Positions 31,799 to 40,212 of a stretch of DNA of 64,000 nt are shown in pieces. A program made the translations under genes and the position numbers. Position 1 is the stretch's first letter, and every line of letters starts with the position of its first letter. Source of the stretch: Salinimicrobium sp035607535 (GTDB lineage Bacteria > Bacteroidota > Bacteroidia > Flavobacteriales > Flavobacteriaceae); contig NZ_JAYDZX010000011.1 in NCBI RefSeq assembly GCF_035607535.1, forward strand, positions 152,385 through 216,384, read 5' to 3'. The notes under the pieces were generated by a model. It did not search any database. It had not been told where the DNA came from and worked only from the letters and a program-made list of their open reading frames with translations.

Positions 31799-32617
31799 TT
31801 GAAAAAAATATTGATCTTAGGGGGAAGCGGCTTTATTGGGAATGCCCTGTATAAAGAGCTTTACCCCTACTTTGATACGCATGCCACCTACCACACGGAA
31901 AATGCTTCTTTTGGGAAAAACCAAAAGTTTCACCAGTTTGATGTTGAAAGGGAAAGCATAAGTATCCTTCTGGAAAATCTACGGCCGAACGCAATCATTT
32001 CTGCCCTCCGGGGAGACTTTCTGGCCCAGATTCATGCCCACTTTGAAATCATTGATTACCTGCAGAAGAACAAGAATACGAAGCTAATTTTTATTTCTTC
32101 AGCCAATGTCTTTGATGCTTTTACCAATTATCCTTCATATGAATATGATAAGACGCTTTCGAAAAGTGTCTACGGAAGGTTCAAGATCAAGATCGAAAAT
32201 GCACTCCTGCGACTGCCCAACAACAAGTATGTCATCGCCAGGTTGCCTATGGTGTTTGGAGCAAATTCCCCACGGGTGCATGAGATCAAGAGGCAATTAA
32301 AGGAGCACGAGGCCATTGAGGTCTTCTCTAACGTAGTGGTCAATGCTACTTATGAGGCCAAGGTCACCCAACAGCTCCATTATATCATTAACCGAAACCG
32401 GCAAGGAGTATTTCACCTTGGGAGCAATGATCTTATTCACCACAATGACCTTATAGCCGAGATCTGTGAAATGTTGGGAGAAAAGAAACCCCTGCTAAAG
32501 AATGTCTACGATTCCAACTTCGATCGTTTTTTGGCAGTGATCCCCAAAGATAATTTACTCCCCAAGAATTTACAGATCTCGATCCAGGAAGTTGTATCGA
32601 GTTCACTGGTTTCCTGA
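31799..32617 (+). CDS. NAD(P)-dependent extended short-chain dehydrogenase / sugar-nucleotide reductase-like protein
   Basis: A 272-residue Rossmann-fold protein. The N-terminal cofactor loop is ILGGSGFIG (about 5-13). A Tyr-x3-Lys-like pair appears in YPSYEYDKTLSKSVYGRFK, preceded by IFISSANVFDAF, so it resembles RmlD-like reductases and epimerases. The start is TTG, three bases after the gcvT stop; no in-frame ATG precedes the Rossmann strand, so TTG is well supported. Substrate unknown; RmlD-type dTDP-rhamnose synthesis is not backed by neighbours. Coupled to gcvT. Confidence 0.82.
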   Translation: MKKILILGGSGFIGNALYKELYPYFDTHATYHTENASFGKNQKFHQFDVERESISILLENLRPNAIISALRGDFLAQIHAHFEIIDYLQKNKNTKLIFISSANVFDAFTNYPSYEYDKTLSKSVYGRFKIKIENALLRLPNNKYVIARLPMVFGANSPRVHEIKRQLKEHEAIEVFSNVVVNATYEAKVTQQLHYIINRNRQGVFHLGSNDLIHHNDLIAEICEMLGEKKPLLKNVYDSNFDRFLAVIPKDNLLPKNLQISIQEVVSSSLVS

Positions 32618-32687
32618 TTGTTAATCTTCTACTAATTACCCTCTATCCCTCTTTTTTCATGTTTAACTTTAAACAAAACCTGAAAAA

Positions 32688-32978
32688 ATGGAAATAATGG
32701 ATCAATATGAGATCAACCGAAGGTTAGAGGATCTCGAGGGCTGGGAATACAAAGATGACGCAATTCACACTTCCTTCCAGTTTGAGAATTTCAAGGAATG
32801 CTTTTCGGTGATGGTGAGGATAGCTTTTGAAGCTGAAGCCCAGCAGCACCACCCAAACTGGACAAATGTCTACAGTGAATTACAGATTTCGCTTTCAACA
32901 CATGACGCCGGCGGCGTCACAGAAAAAGATTTCAAACTTGCCCGAAGCATTGAAAATATAGTAGATGCCGGCGAATAA
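32688..32978 (+). CDS. phhB: 4a-hydroxytetrahydrobiopterin dehydratase
   Basis: A 96-residue pterin-4a-carbinolamine dehydratase that regenerates quinoid dihydropterin. The active-site motif is EAQQHHPNW, containing both histidines of the family, and VTEKDFKLARSIENI is the C-terminal helix. Length is normal. No aromatic amino-acid hydroxylase lies in the window, so its role here may be general pterin recycling or moonlighting. It stands alone between the TTG-started reductase and YebC. Confidence 0.93.
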   Translation: MEIMDQYEINRRLEDLEGWEYKDDAIHTSFQFENFKECFSVMVRIAFEAEAQQHHPNWTNVYSELQISLSTHDAGGVTEKDFKLARSIENIVDAGE

Positions 32979-33006
32979 TCTTTTTTAGGAGATAGATGAT
33001 TTTTCC

Positions 33007-33014
33007 TATTTTTA
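33007..33014 (+). promoter_or_regulatory. -7-like box of yebC
   Basis: TATTTTTA is one base from TAnnTTTG, 21 nt before the ATG. Confidence 0.45.
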
Positions 33015-33035
33015 CGCCACAATTAATTCAAGGAA

Positions 33036-33764
33036 ATGGGAAGAGCATTTGAATTCAGGAAAGCGCGAAAAATGAAGCGATGGTCTGCTATGGCCAAAGC
33101 TTTCACTCGTATTGGGAAAGACATAGTCATGGCTGTCAAGGAAGGCGGACCAGACCCCGATACCAACTCCAGGTTACGGGCGGTAATCCAGAATGCCAAA
33201 AGTGTCAACATGCCCAAAGACAATATCGAACGCGCAATTAAACGTGCTTCAGATAAAAGTCAGGGCGACTACAAAATTGTACTTTTTGAAGGCTATGCAC
33301 CACACGGGATCGCCGTACTGGTGGAAACCGCTACAGATAATAATAACCGCACCGTTGCCAACGTGAGATCGTATTTCAACAAGTGTGATGGAAACTTGGG
33401 AACTTCAGGTTCGGTAGAATTTATGTTCGATCATTCCTGTAACTTCAGGATTGCTAAAGAAGGACTTGATCCCGAAGAACTTGAGCTGGAACTTATCGAT
33501 TTTGGTGCCGAAGAAGTATTTGAGGATGAAGATGGCATCATCATTTACGCACCATTTGAAGCTTTTGGAGGAATTCAGAAGGAATTGGAAAGCCGTGATA
33601 TTGAGATTATTTCTTCCGGTTTTGAGTATATTCCGCAGGTAACAAAGAAATTATCTCCCGAAGAAGCTGCCGATGTTGAAAAGCTTCTGGAAAAGCTGGA
33701 AGAAGACGATGATGTACAGCATGTATATCACACCATGGAGGAATCCACAGAGGAAGAAGAATAG
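33036..33764 (+). CDS. yebC: YebC/PmpR-family DNA-binding or translation-support protein
   Basis: A 242-residue YebC/TACO1 protein. It opens MGRAFEFRKARKMKRWSAM, a form common in Bacteroidota in place of the AGHSKW start. Then come SRLRAVIQNAKSVNMPKDNI and a loop with GYAPHGIAVLVE, and the acidic C-terminus EEDDDVQHVYHTM. Members act as transcription regulators or help ribosomes through proline runs. Length is normal. It is followed by a terminator, so it is monocistronic. Confidence 0.95.
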   Translation: MGRAFEFRKARKMKRWSAMAKAFTRIGKDIVMAVKEGGPDPDTNSRLRAVIQNAKSVNMPKDNIERAIKRASDKSQGDYKIVLFEGYAPHGIAVLVETATDNNNRTVANVRSYFNKCDGNLGTSGSVEFMFDHSCNFRIAKEGLDPEELELELIDFGAEEVFEDEDGIIIYAPFEAFGGIQKELESRDIEIISSGFEYIPQVTKKLSPEEAADVEKLLEKLEEDDDVQHVYHTMEESTEEEE

Positions 33765-33774
33765 AAATACAACA

Positions 33775-33798
33775 GGGCCGGTGAAGAACCGGCCTTTT
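33775..33798 (+). terminator. yebC terminator
   Basis: GGCCGGT (33776-33782) and ACCGGCC (33788-33794) form a 7-bp GC-rich stem with a 5-nt loop, then TTTT. It lies 16 nt before the next ATG. Confidence 0.85.
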
Positions 33799-33813
33799 AG
33801 CTTCTAAACATTA

Positions 33814-34701
33814 ATGGAAACCGAAACCCACCGCCAGGCCATCAAAGCCTCTTATTATAGCATTGCCGGCAATGCTATTTTGGCCATTATAAAGGGGGTG
33901 ACCGGGTTCTTCGGAAATTCCTATGCACTTATCGCAGATGCTATTGAATCCACAACAGATGTGTTCGCGAGTCTGCTGGTGCTCTTCGGGCTGAAATATT
34001 CTGCCCGGCCGGCCGATGATAACCATCCTTATGGTCATGGCCGTGTGGAGCCGCTCATCACGTTTGCTGTTGTTGGATTTTTAGTGGTCTCGGCGACTAT
34101 CATCGTGATGGAAAGCATAGAAAATATTCAGACTCCGCATAAAGTACCAAAACCTTATACGCTCATTGTTCTCGCTGCTATTATAGCCACAAAAGAGATC
34201 TTTTACAGATTCATCAACAAGAAAAGTGATGAGACCAAAAGCAGCTCCCTAAAAGCTGATGCCTGGCACCACCGCAGTGATGCCATCACTTCCCTCATGG
34301 CGTTCATAGGTATTTCAATAGCCTTATTTATGGGCAAAGGCTATGAAACCGCCGATGACTGGGCAGCCCTTTTCGCTTCAGGTTTTATTCTTTATAATGC
34401 CTATTTGATACTGCGTCCCGCTTTGGGGGAGATCATGGATGAGCACCTTTATGATGACATGGTAGCAGAAATAAGGGAGATCTCGCAAAAAGAAAAAGGA
34501 GTCATTGAAACTGAAAAATGCTTTATCAGGAAAACAGGGATGACCTTTCATGTGGACCTACATGTTATTGTTGATGGCACGTTATCGGTGAATGAAGGCC
34601 ATGAGATTGCTCACAACCTAAAGGACCGGCTACTTAAGGAAATGCCCGAAATAGCCGATATCCTCATCCACATCGAACCTCACGATACAGATCACTCCTG
34701 A
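33814..34701 (+). CDS. Cation diffusion facilitator family transporter
   Basis: A 295-residue CDF protein that exchanges divalent metal for protons at the inner membrane. Six transmembrane segments are expected; the HxxxD-type metal sites are LIADAIESTTD in helix 2 and AWHHRSDAITS in helix 5. HPYGHGRVE is the inter-helix signature. The C-terminal cytosolic domain (about 210-295) has FHVDLHVIVDG, as in FieF/MntE-like members. The helix-2 to helix-5 pattern D-D/H-D suggests zinc, iron or manganese, but not which one. The start follows the yebC terminator closely, so the promoter is probably inside or upstream of it. Confidence 0.93.
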   Translation: METETHRQAIKASYYSIAGNAILAIIKGVTGFFGNSYALIADAIESTTDVFASLLVLFGLKYSARPADDNHPYGHGRVEPLITFAVVGFLVVSATIIVMESIENIQTPHKVPKPYTLIVLAAIIATKEIFYRFINKKSDETKSSSLKADAWHHRSDAITSLMAFIGISIALFMGKGYETADDWAALFASGFILYNAYLILRPALGEIMDEHLYDDMVAEIREISQKEKGVIETEKCFIRKTGMTFHVDLHVIVDGTLSVNEGHEIAHNLKDRLLKEMPEIADILIHIEPHDTDHS

Positions 34702-34798
34702 AAAATACCCTTTTTGCCCCCCTTGTCTTTTCAAGCTTAGCCTTTCCTAAAAATTTATTAATCCCATGGCTCATCTGCAAGGGACGTTCTCAATTGCC

Positions 34799-34806
34799 TA
34801 TCTTTA
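34799..34806 (+). promoter_or_regulatory. -7-like box of the NYN-domain gene
   Basis: TATCTTTA is one base from TAnnTTTG, 27 nt before the ATG. Confidence 0.4.
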
Positions 34807-34833
34807 TAGAATAAACAAGAAAACAGAGTTTAA

Positions 34834-35559
34834 ATGGATGTAAGATTAGCTGTCCTCATAGACGGCGACAATATTCCTTCAGCCTATGTAAAGGAAATGA
34901 TGGAAGAAATAGCCAAATACGGCAACCCAACAATAAAAAGAATTTACGGCGACTGGACGAAGCCTCACCTGGCCAAATGGAAAGCGGTACTGCTTGAAAA
35001 TGCGGTAACTCCCATTCAGCAGTATGGCTATACCCAGGGTAAAAATGCGACCGATTCGGCCATGATCATCGATGCCATGGACATTCTGTACTCAGAGAAA
35101 GTTGACGGCTTTTGCCTGGTTTCCAGCGACAGTGATTTTACCCGTCTTGCGACCAGGCTTAGAGAAGCCGGCATGAACGTCATTGGAATTGGAGAAAAGA
35201 AAACTCCAGATCCTTTCATCGTTGCCTGCGACAGGTTCATTTACATCGAGATCCTTAAAAATCAAACTAAAGAGTCCAAAGAAAAAGAGACCAAGAAGGA
35301 TAATTACGACAAGATCACCAATAAGGTGATAAGGTTGATCGCCACAACCATTTCTGATGTTGCCGATGATGACGGATGGGCGTTTCTGGGAGACGTTGGT
35401 AGCCTTTTGCAAAAGAAGCAGCCTAACTTTGACTCCCGGAACTACGGTTTTCAGAAATTAACTCCTATGATAAGTTCCATTGATAAATTTGAGATTGAAT
35501 CCAGGGAAAATCAGGGTCGCGGGAAGTACAAGCTAATTTATGTGAGGAATAAAGAATGA
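34834..35559 (+). CDS. NYN-domain ribonuclease-like protein with OST-HTH (LOTUS) domain
   Basis: A 241-residue protein. The N-terminal NYN/PIN-like domain (1-150) has a full acidic set: Asp10, Asp12 and Asn13 in LIDGDNI, Asp74 in NATDSAM, and Asp99 with Asp101 in SSDSDFT, as expected of a metal-dependent RNase. After a Lys-rich linker (about 150-165), residues 170-238 match an OST-HTH fold that binds RNA (GWAFLGDVGSLLQKK, RNYGFQKLTPMI). RNA cleavage or RNA-quality control is inferred. Known relatives are called LabA/DUF88. Confidence 0.9.
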   Translation: MDVRLAVLIDGDNIPSAYVKEMMEEIAKYGNPTIKRIYGDWTKPHLAKWKAVLLENAVTPIQQYGYTQGKNATDSAMIIDAMDILYSEKVDGFCLVSSDSDFTRLATRLREAGMNVIGIGEKKTPDPFIVACDRFIYIEILKNQTKESKEKETKKDNYDKITNKVIRLIATTISDVADDDGWAFLGDVGSLLQKKQPNFDSRNYGFQKLTPMISSIDKFEIESRENQGRGKYKLIYVRNKE

Positions 35560-35575
35560 TTTAAGGGAATAATGA

Positions 35576-35728
35576 TTAAGGATAAACACTGGTACAGGAT
35601 TGGTTTGCTGTAAAAGCCGACAACCAGGAGTTAAGGACCAGTTCATTCTGTTGGTAACAATGAAATTCCCGATTGCCGGGTGTGTTATAATCATTAACAG
35701 AAAATAATACTACCTCCTGATCTTTCAT
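35576..35728 (-). CDS. Possible 50-residue ORF, weak
   Basis: An open frame on the minus strand from ATG (35726-35728) to TAA (35576-35578), with no recognisable family, signal or promoter. It has two cysteines and a mixed composition. It fills most of a 226-bp spacer between the NYN and pirin genes that is otherwise empty. It may be chance, a remnant, or a real small protein. Confidence 0.2.
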   Translation of the reverse strand: MKDQEVVLFSVNDYNTPGNREFHCYQQNELVLNSWLSAFTANQSCTSVYP

Positions 35729-35744
35729 ATGAACAATGGCAACA

Positions 35745-35779
35745 GGAATTTTGAATTTTAAATCTTGAATCTTGAACTA
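35745..35779. repeat. Degenerate heptad repeat before pirin
   Basis: Five 7-bp units: GGAATTT, TGAATTT, TAAATCT, TGAATCT, TGAACTA. The array ends 6 nt before the pirin ATG, so it makes up much of the 5' leader. Confidence 0.65.
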
Positions 35780-35785
35780 GAAAGC

Positions 35786-36628
35786 ATGAGAACCGTCAAA
35801 CGCACTTATAAAGCAGAATACCGGCCAATCGCCGATCTAATTACTTATTCTCCTATGCCCACCCGGCAGTTAAGGATGATCGACCCTTTCCTGTTCCTCA
35901 ACCATCACGGGCCACAAAAATATGCTCCGGGAAATAATGGTCTACCTTTTGGTCCACACCCACACCGGGGCATGGAAACGGTGACCTTTATCCTGGATGG
36001 GGATATCGCTCATAAAGATTCCGGCGGAAATAACAGCGTGATCGAAAGTGGCGGCGTCCAGTGGATGACTGCCGGGAGAGGCCTGACTCATGCCGAAGTT
36101 TCTTCTGAAAAATTTAAAAAAGAAGGGGGACCGCTGGAGATCCTTCAATTATGGGTGAACCTGCCGAGCAGATTGAAAATGACAGATCCTGCTTATAAAG
36201 GGCTTCAAAAAGATGAAATTCCTGTAGCTTCTTTTGACGATAAAAAAGTTTTGGCTCAGGTAGTTTCGGGAGATCTCAATGGCACTAGAGGTGCTTTTGA
36301 AACACTGACTGATATTCACCTCAGCACACTTTTCCTAAAACCCGATGGTGTTTTCAGCACCAAAGTACCTACAGGCCACAACATTCTGTGCTATGTTATT
36401 GGTGGCGAGATCAAGATCAATGGAGAGATCATCCAGTCCCTGCACCTGGTGGAATTTAACAACGACAGTGAAGAGCTGCGTCTCGAAGCGCTAACGGAAA
36501 GTACTGTCCTGTTTGGTCATGCCAAACCATTCGATGAACCCGTAGTTGCCCAGGGGCCCTTTGTCATGAACACCATGGAAGAGATCGAACAGGCATATGA
36601 GGATTACCAGCAGGGGAAATTTGAGTAA
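35786..36628 (+). CDS. Pirin-family protein
   Basis: A 280-residue bicupin protein. The N-terminal cupin has PHPHRGMETVTFILDG and AGRGLTHAE, carrying the His/His/His/Glu metal site of pirins; FLFLNHHGP is also typical. The C-terminal domain (about 160-280) is the pirin C-terminal cupin. Known members act as quercetinase-like dioxygenases or iron-linked regulators. The start was set at MRTVKRTYK because the longer version is a TTG inside the heptad repeat. Single gene. Confidence 0.92.
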   Translation: MRTVKRTYKAEYRPIADLITYSPMPTRQLRMIDPFLFLNHHGPQKYAPGNNGLPFGPHPHRGMETVTFILDGDIAHKDSGGNNSVIESGGVQWMTAGRGLTHAEVSSEKFKKEGGPLEILQLWVNLPSRLKMTDPAYKGLQKDEIPVASFDDKKVLAQVVSGDLNGTRGAFETLTDIHLSTLFLKPDGVFSTKVPTGHNILCYVIGGEIKINGEIIQSLHLVEFNNDSEELRLEALTESTVLFGHAKPFDEPVVAQGPFVMNTMEEIEQAYEDYQQGKFE

Positions 36629-36841
36629 GTAAAATTCAAAAGTTAAGGATCAGCATTTTTCAGAATCAAGATCGCTTCGCTGCAGGAATCAAGAGCCAAG
36701 ACTCTTTTTCCACCAACTGCCCTCCACCTGTTTCGTCAAGGATCCTGGATCTCTCCAATCAGCTAGAATCTTTCTACTATAAAATCGTGGTTCAGAATAA
36801 AAGATTCATCAAAATTTGAACCTGACTGCCTCTAAACTATT

Positions 36842-36883
36842 CTGACCACTGACCACTGATCACTGACCACTGATCACTGATCA
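36842..36883. repeat. Six heptads CTGACCA/CTGATCA abutting the ccsBA stop codon
   Basis: Six tandem 7-bp units (CTGACCA or CTGATCA) end on the base next to the ccsBA stop (36884-36886, minus strand). Read on that strand, the first repeat begins directly after the stop codon. The spacer 36629-36841 holds no other clear element. Confidence 0.9.
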
Positions 36884-39800
36884 CTAGTTCCCTTTCTTCT
36901 TCTTTACATATTCCGCTGTCAATCTGCTTCGATTCCCTTTCTTGTAGTATTTAGTGAATCTCCAGTAGGAAACAGCCCCTAAGATGGCCACTACAACGAC
37001 TGAGTAATACACGAAATCCGGAGTAATAACTTTATCTCCGCTGGCATAGGAATGTAGCCCCGACAAGTAGAAGTTCACTCCGAAGTAGGTCATCATGATG
37101 CTGGCAAAAGCAACAATTGCCATGAAATTGAATAACCATCGGCTTCTCATTCCCGGTACCAGGCGCATGTGGATCACAAAGGCGTAGACCATTATACTCA
37201 CCAGCGCCCAGGTTTCTTTTGGATCCCAGCCCCAGTAGCGTCCCCAACTTTCGTTAGCCCACTGGCCGCCAAGGAAGTTCCCTATGGTTAGCATTACTAA
37301 ACCAATGGTGAGGGCCATCTCAGTAATAATAGTGATCTCCTTTATCGTGAGATCCATCTTCTTTTTGTTCTTTTTGGTGGTGAAGATCATAAGAATCAAA
37401 GCCACAGCTCCCAGGATCATTCCCAGGGTAAAAGGTCCATAACTACCTACGATCACCGAAACGTGGATCATCAACCAGTAAGAATCCAGTACCGGTTGCA
37501 GGTTGGCTATAGATGGATCCATCCAGTTCCAGTGCGCGATCATTAGGATCATGGAAGTTACAAAAGCCGTTGCAGCAATGGTCATATCACTTTTCCTTCC
37601 AAACAGGAGCCCGAAGAGCATAGTAGCCCAGGCCACATAGATCATAGATTCATAGGCGTCACTCCAGGGCGCATGTCCCGAAATATACCAGCGGGCAATA
37701 AGGCCTGCAGTATGTAAAATGAAGAAAACAATGATCGCCACTTTACTCACAGTGATCAAAGCTCGAATGGGTTTAGAATCTTTAAAGATCTGAAAGATCA
37801 CAAAGATCAACATGAGCACCCCTGCGATCATGTACATTGAAAACAGGTTCCTGAAAATATCGTATTTATTGTAAAGGATCTCTGTCTCAATTTTCTTTTC
37901 TGAAGGCATTACCTCAGCACCAAATTTATTCTGAAAGCCTCTAATACTGCTCAGGAGTTCGTTCGCCTGAGTATAATCCCCGGTCTCTTTTGCAGTACGC
38001 AATGCACCAAAATACATTGGCAGGATCTGCCTGGTATAAACCGAATCCATTCCTTTGAAGCCGGCTTCTGCAGCTTCCGGAAAAGAAACCCATTTGTTAT
38101 TCTCATGCCCGGGAATTGGAAAAATGCGAAGGATCTTTCCCTGTAGCGCATTGTACAGCAGATTCACTCTCCGATCTGTTTCTATGAAATCTTTTTCAAA
38201 CTGGTCTGGTACCGCTGCCATGTAAGCCCGCTCCAGATAAGGCGCAAGCTTGTAATTTCCTTCCCTGTCAAAAAAGCTTGTTAGCGCCAGATATTTTTGA
38301 TCTTCGGGAACTCCAAGTATATGCCGGATACTATCATTGTCTTTCTTCACATTGATCACCGGCACATTGTACCACATGGTTGGATTTTCGGTAAGGGAGA
38401 TGATCACCTGATCTGACGTCAAACCTTCGTATTCTGCGCTCTTGCTAAGCTTCCGGAGTAATTCGGAAGAATAGGTGTTCACCGGTTTCATTCTTCCCCC
38501 CGCATCCTGTACTACCAACCGGCCGAATTGCGCCGCGTGTTCTTCAGAAACTACGTTGGCCTTGATGATCGAATCTATCCTCTCCTTAGGAATTACCAGC
38601 GGATTCTCGTGCTCATGACTTTCCTCCTGTGCGAAACCTGCAGTTGTAGAAAATAGTACCAGCAGAATTGCAGTAAGTTTAGCCTTCTTTTTCTTTACTT
38701 TTTCAAGCATAAGTTTCAATTCTCCAAAGCGCGAACCCTTGGCAAAAAGGATCCACATCAAGCCAATGTAAAGCAGTGTATAGCCGATATACGTGATCCA
38801 GGTGCCCCAAAAATCATGGTTAACTGAAAGAACCGTTCCTTTCTCATCGGGATCAAAAGATGCCTGGAAGAATCGGTAACCCTCGTAATCCAATACATGA
38901 TTCATAAAAATTTCGTAGTCAAAGGTTTCCTCCTCATCGATCACAGTCACTTCACTTTTAAAGGAAGAGTAACTTTTCTCTGTACCGGGATATTTTTCAG
39001 CAATAAAATCGTTGAGTTTTATGGAGAACGGCAATTCGTATTCCTTTGAACCATACCGAATGTAGAATTCGAGTCCGCCCAGGTTGAGCTTTACAGGATC
39101 TGTAAGCCTTCCTTTTCCGCCGAGAAGTTTAACTGTTTCAGACTCTCCTGCAGTAGTTACTCTCACCACCGCAGCATCCATTTGGCCTTCCGTCTTTTCT
39201 TCGGTAGGAATAATATCATATTTACCCCTTATCACAGGATCGGGCAGGACGAACTGCATGCCGGCCATGTTGTATAGGGAGCGCAGTAATAACGTTTGCA
39301 CAGAATCGGCCTTAACCTGTCCCTGCAGTTGATCGGCCATGCGCATATAAGTTCCTTCAAAAGGTGAAGAAATAGTGTACTCCCCATTTTCAAGAGTAAT
39401 ATTTATGGCACCATCTGTATATTTATTGAAGGCAAACAGCACGTTGTGGATGTTTGCGACCTCTCCTTCCTTGAGGTAGTGATCATGCCTGTCGCCTCCT
39501 CCGGCTTCCACGATCTTTAGGTAATTCTCACCTTCGGGATCTTCCACAAGGCCTTCCTCGGCGCCATGGATATAATCAAGGATCTCCAGTTTTACGGGTT
39601 GCCCGTTATAATCTGTATTAAAGGCAAACTCATTGGAGGCCCCGGGTGCAAGAAGTACTTCGTTTTCCACTACCCTTCTTCGCGGTTCCCCATTGATCTC
39701 CCCATCAATAAAGGTGGTCAAAAATGTCTTTTCTGAGAGGAATGTGTTTTCGGTCGCTCCTTCTCTTATCGGCATCATTCCTTCGTAGCTAATGTAGCGG

Positions 39801-40087
39801 GTCACAAAGGCTCCAACCAGGATAAAAATAAAAGAGAGATGGAGCAGTAGAGAAGACCATTTTTCCCTTTTGTGAAGCCGGAATCGCACGATATTCCCTG
39901 CAAAATTGATCACAAAAAAGGCCATGATCACTTCAAACCATAAAGCATTGTAGATCCAGACTTTGGCGGTTTCGGTACTGTACCAGTTCTCAATAAAGGT
40001 TCCCAATCCCAGTGCCACGGCAAACACGATAAAAAGAAAAGCCATGAGGCGGGTGGAGAATATGATAGAAGCTATTTTTTTCTGCAT
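36884..40087 (-). CDS. ccsBA: Fused cytochrome c biogenesis protein CcsBA (System II)
   Basis: A 1067-residue heme exporter and cytochrome c synthetase. The N-terminal ResB-like part has helices near 10-110 (FSTRLMAFLFIVFAVALGLG) and a long periplasmic region. A further helix near 440 and a cytosolic/periplasmic segment lead to the CcsA part (about 730-1060), which has repeated helices and the heme-binding WWD motif in WGRYWGWDPKETWAL. The start was set at ATG 40087: an in-frame TTG at 40114 lies within an exact TAnnTTTG box. The fused form is typical of Bacteroidota. The cytochrome partners are not in the window. Confidence 0.94.
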   Translation of the reverse strand: MQKKIASIIFSTRLMAFLFIVFAVALGLGTFIENWYSTETAKVWIYNALWFEVIMAFFVINFAGNIVRFRLHKREKWSSLLLHLSFIFILVGAFVTRYISYEGMMPIREGATENTFLSEKTFLTTFIDGEINGEPRRRVVENEVLLAPGASNEFAFNTDYNGQPVKLEILDYIHGAEEGLVEDPEGENYLKIVEAGGGDRHDHYLKEGEVANIHNVLFAFNKYTDGAINITLENGEYTISSPFEGTYMRMADQLQGQVKADSVQTLLLRSLYNMAGMQFVLPDPVIRGKYDIIPTEEKTEGQMDAAVVRVTTAGESETVKLLGGKGRLTDPVKLNLGGLEFYIRYGSKEYELPFSIKLNDFIAEKYPGTEKSYSSFKSEVTVIDEEETFDYEIFMNHVLDYEGYRFFQASFDPDEKGTVLSVNHDFWGTWITYIGYTLLYIGLMWILFAKGSRFGELKLMLEKVKKKKAKLTAILLVLFSTTAGFAQEESHEHENPLVIPKERIDSIIKANVVSEEHAAQFGRLVVQDAGGRMKPVNTYSSELLRKLSKSAEYEGLTSDQVIISLTENPTMWYNVPVINVKKDNDSIRHILGVPEDQKYLALTSFFDREGNYKLAPYLERAYMAAVPDQFEKDFIETDRRVNLLYNALQGKILRIFPIPGHENNKWVSFPEAAEAGFKGMDSVYTRQILPMYFGALRTAKETGDYTQANELLSSIRGFQNKFGAEVMPSEKKIETEILYNKYDIFRNLFSMYMIAGVLMLIFVIFQIFKDSKPIRALITVSKVAIIVFFILHTAGLIARWYISGHAPWSDAYESMIYVAWATMLFGLLFGRKSDMTIAATAFVTSMILMIAHWNWMDPSIANLQPVLDSYWLMIHVSVIVGSYGPFTLGMILGAVALILMIFTTKKNKKKMDLTIKEITIITEMALTIGLVMLTIGNFLGGQWANESWGRYWGWDPKETWALVSIMVYAFVIHMRLVPGMRSRWLFNFMAIVAFASIMMTYFGVNFYLSGLHSYASGDKVITPDFVYYSVVVVAILGAVSYWRFTKYYKKGNRSRLTAEYVKKKKGN

Positions 40088-40111
40088 TGAGGGCTTGCTT
40101 TTAAAATGCTG

Positions 40112-40119
40112 CAAAAGTA
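40112..40119 (-). promoter_or_regulatory. -7 box of ccsBA
   Basis: TACTTTTG on the minus strand matches TAnnTTTG, 25 nt before ATG 40087, and overlaps the alternative TTG start. Confidence 0.6.
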
Positions 40120-40212
40120 ATGAATTTATAAGGAATTAAGATTTTATTAATACCATAATCCGGGCCAAAATGAGCAGCAAAAGGAGTAAAAGAATTTTGG
40201 TAATTTAGCCGC

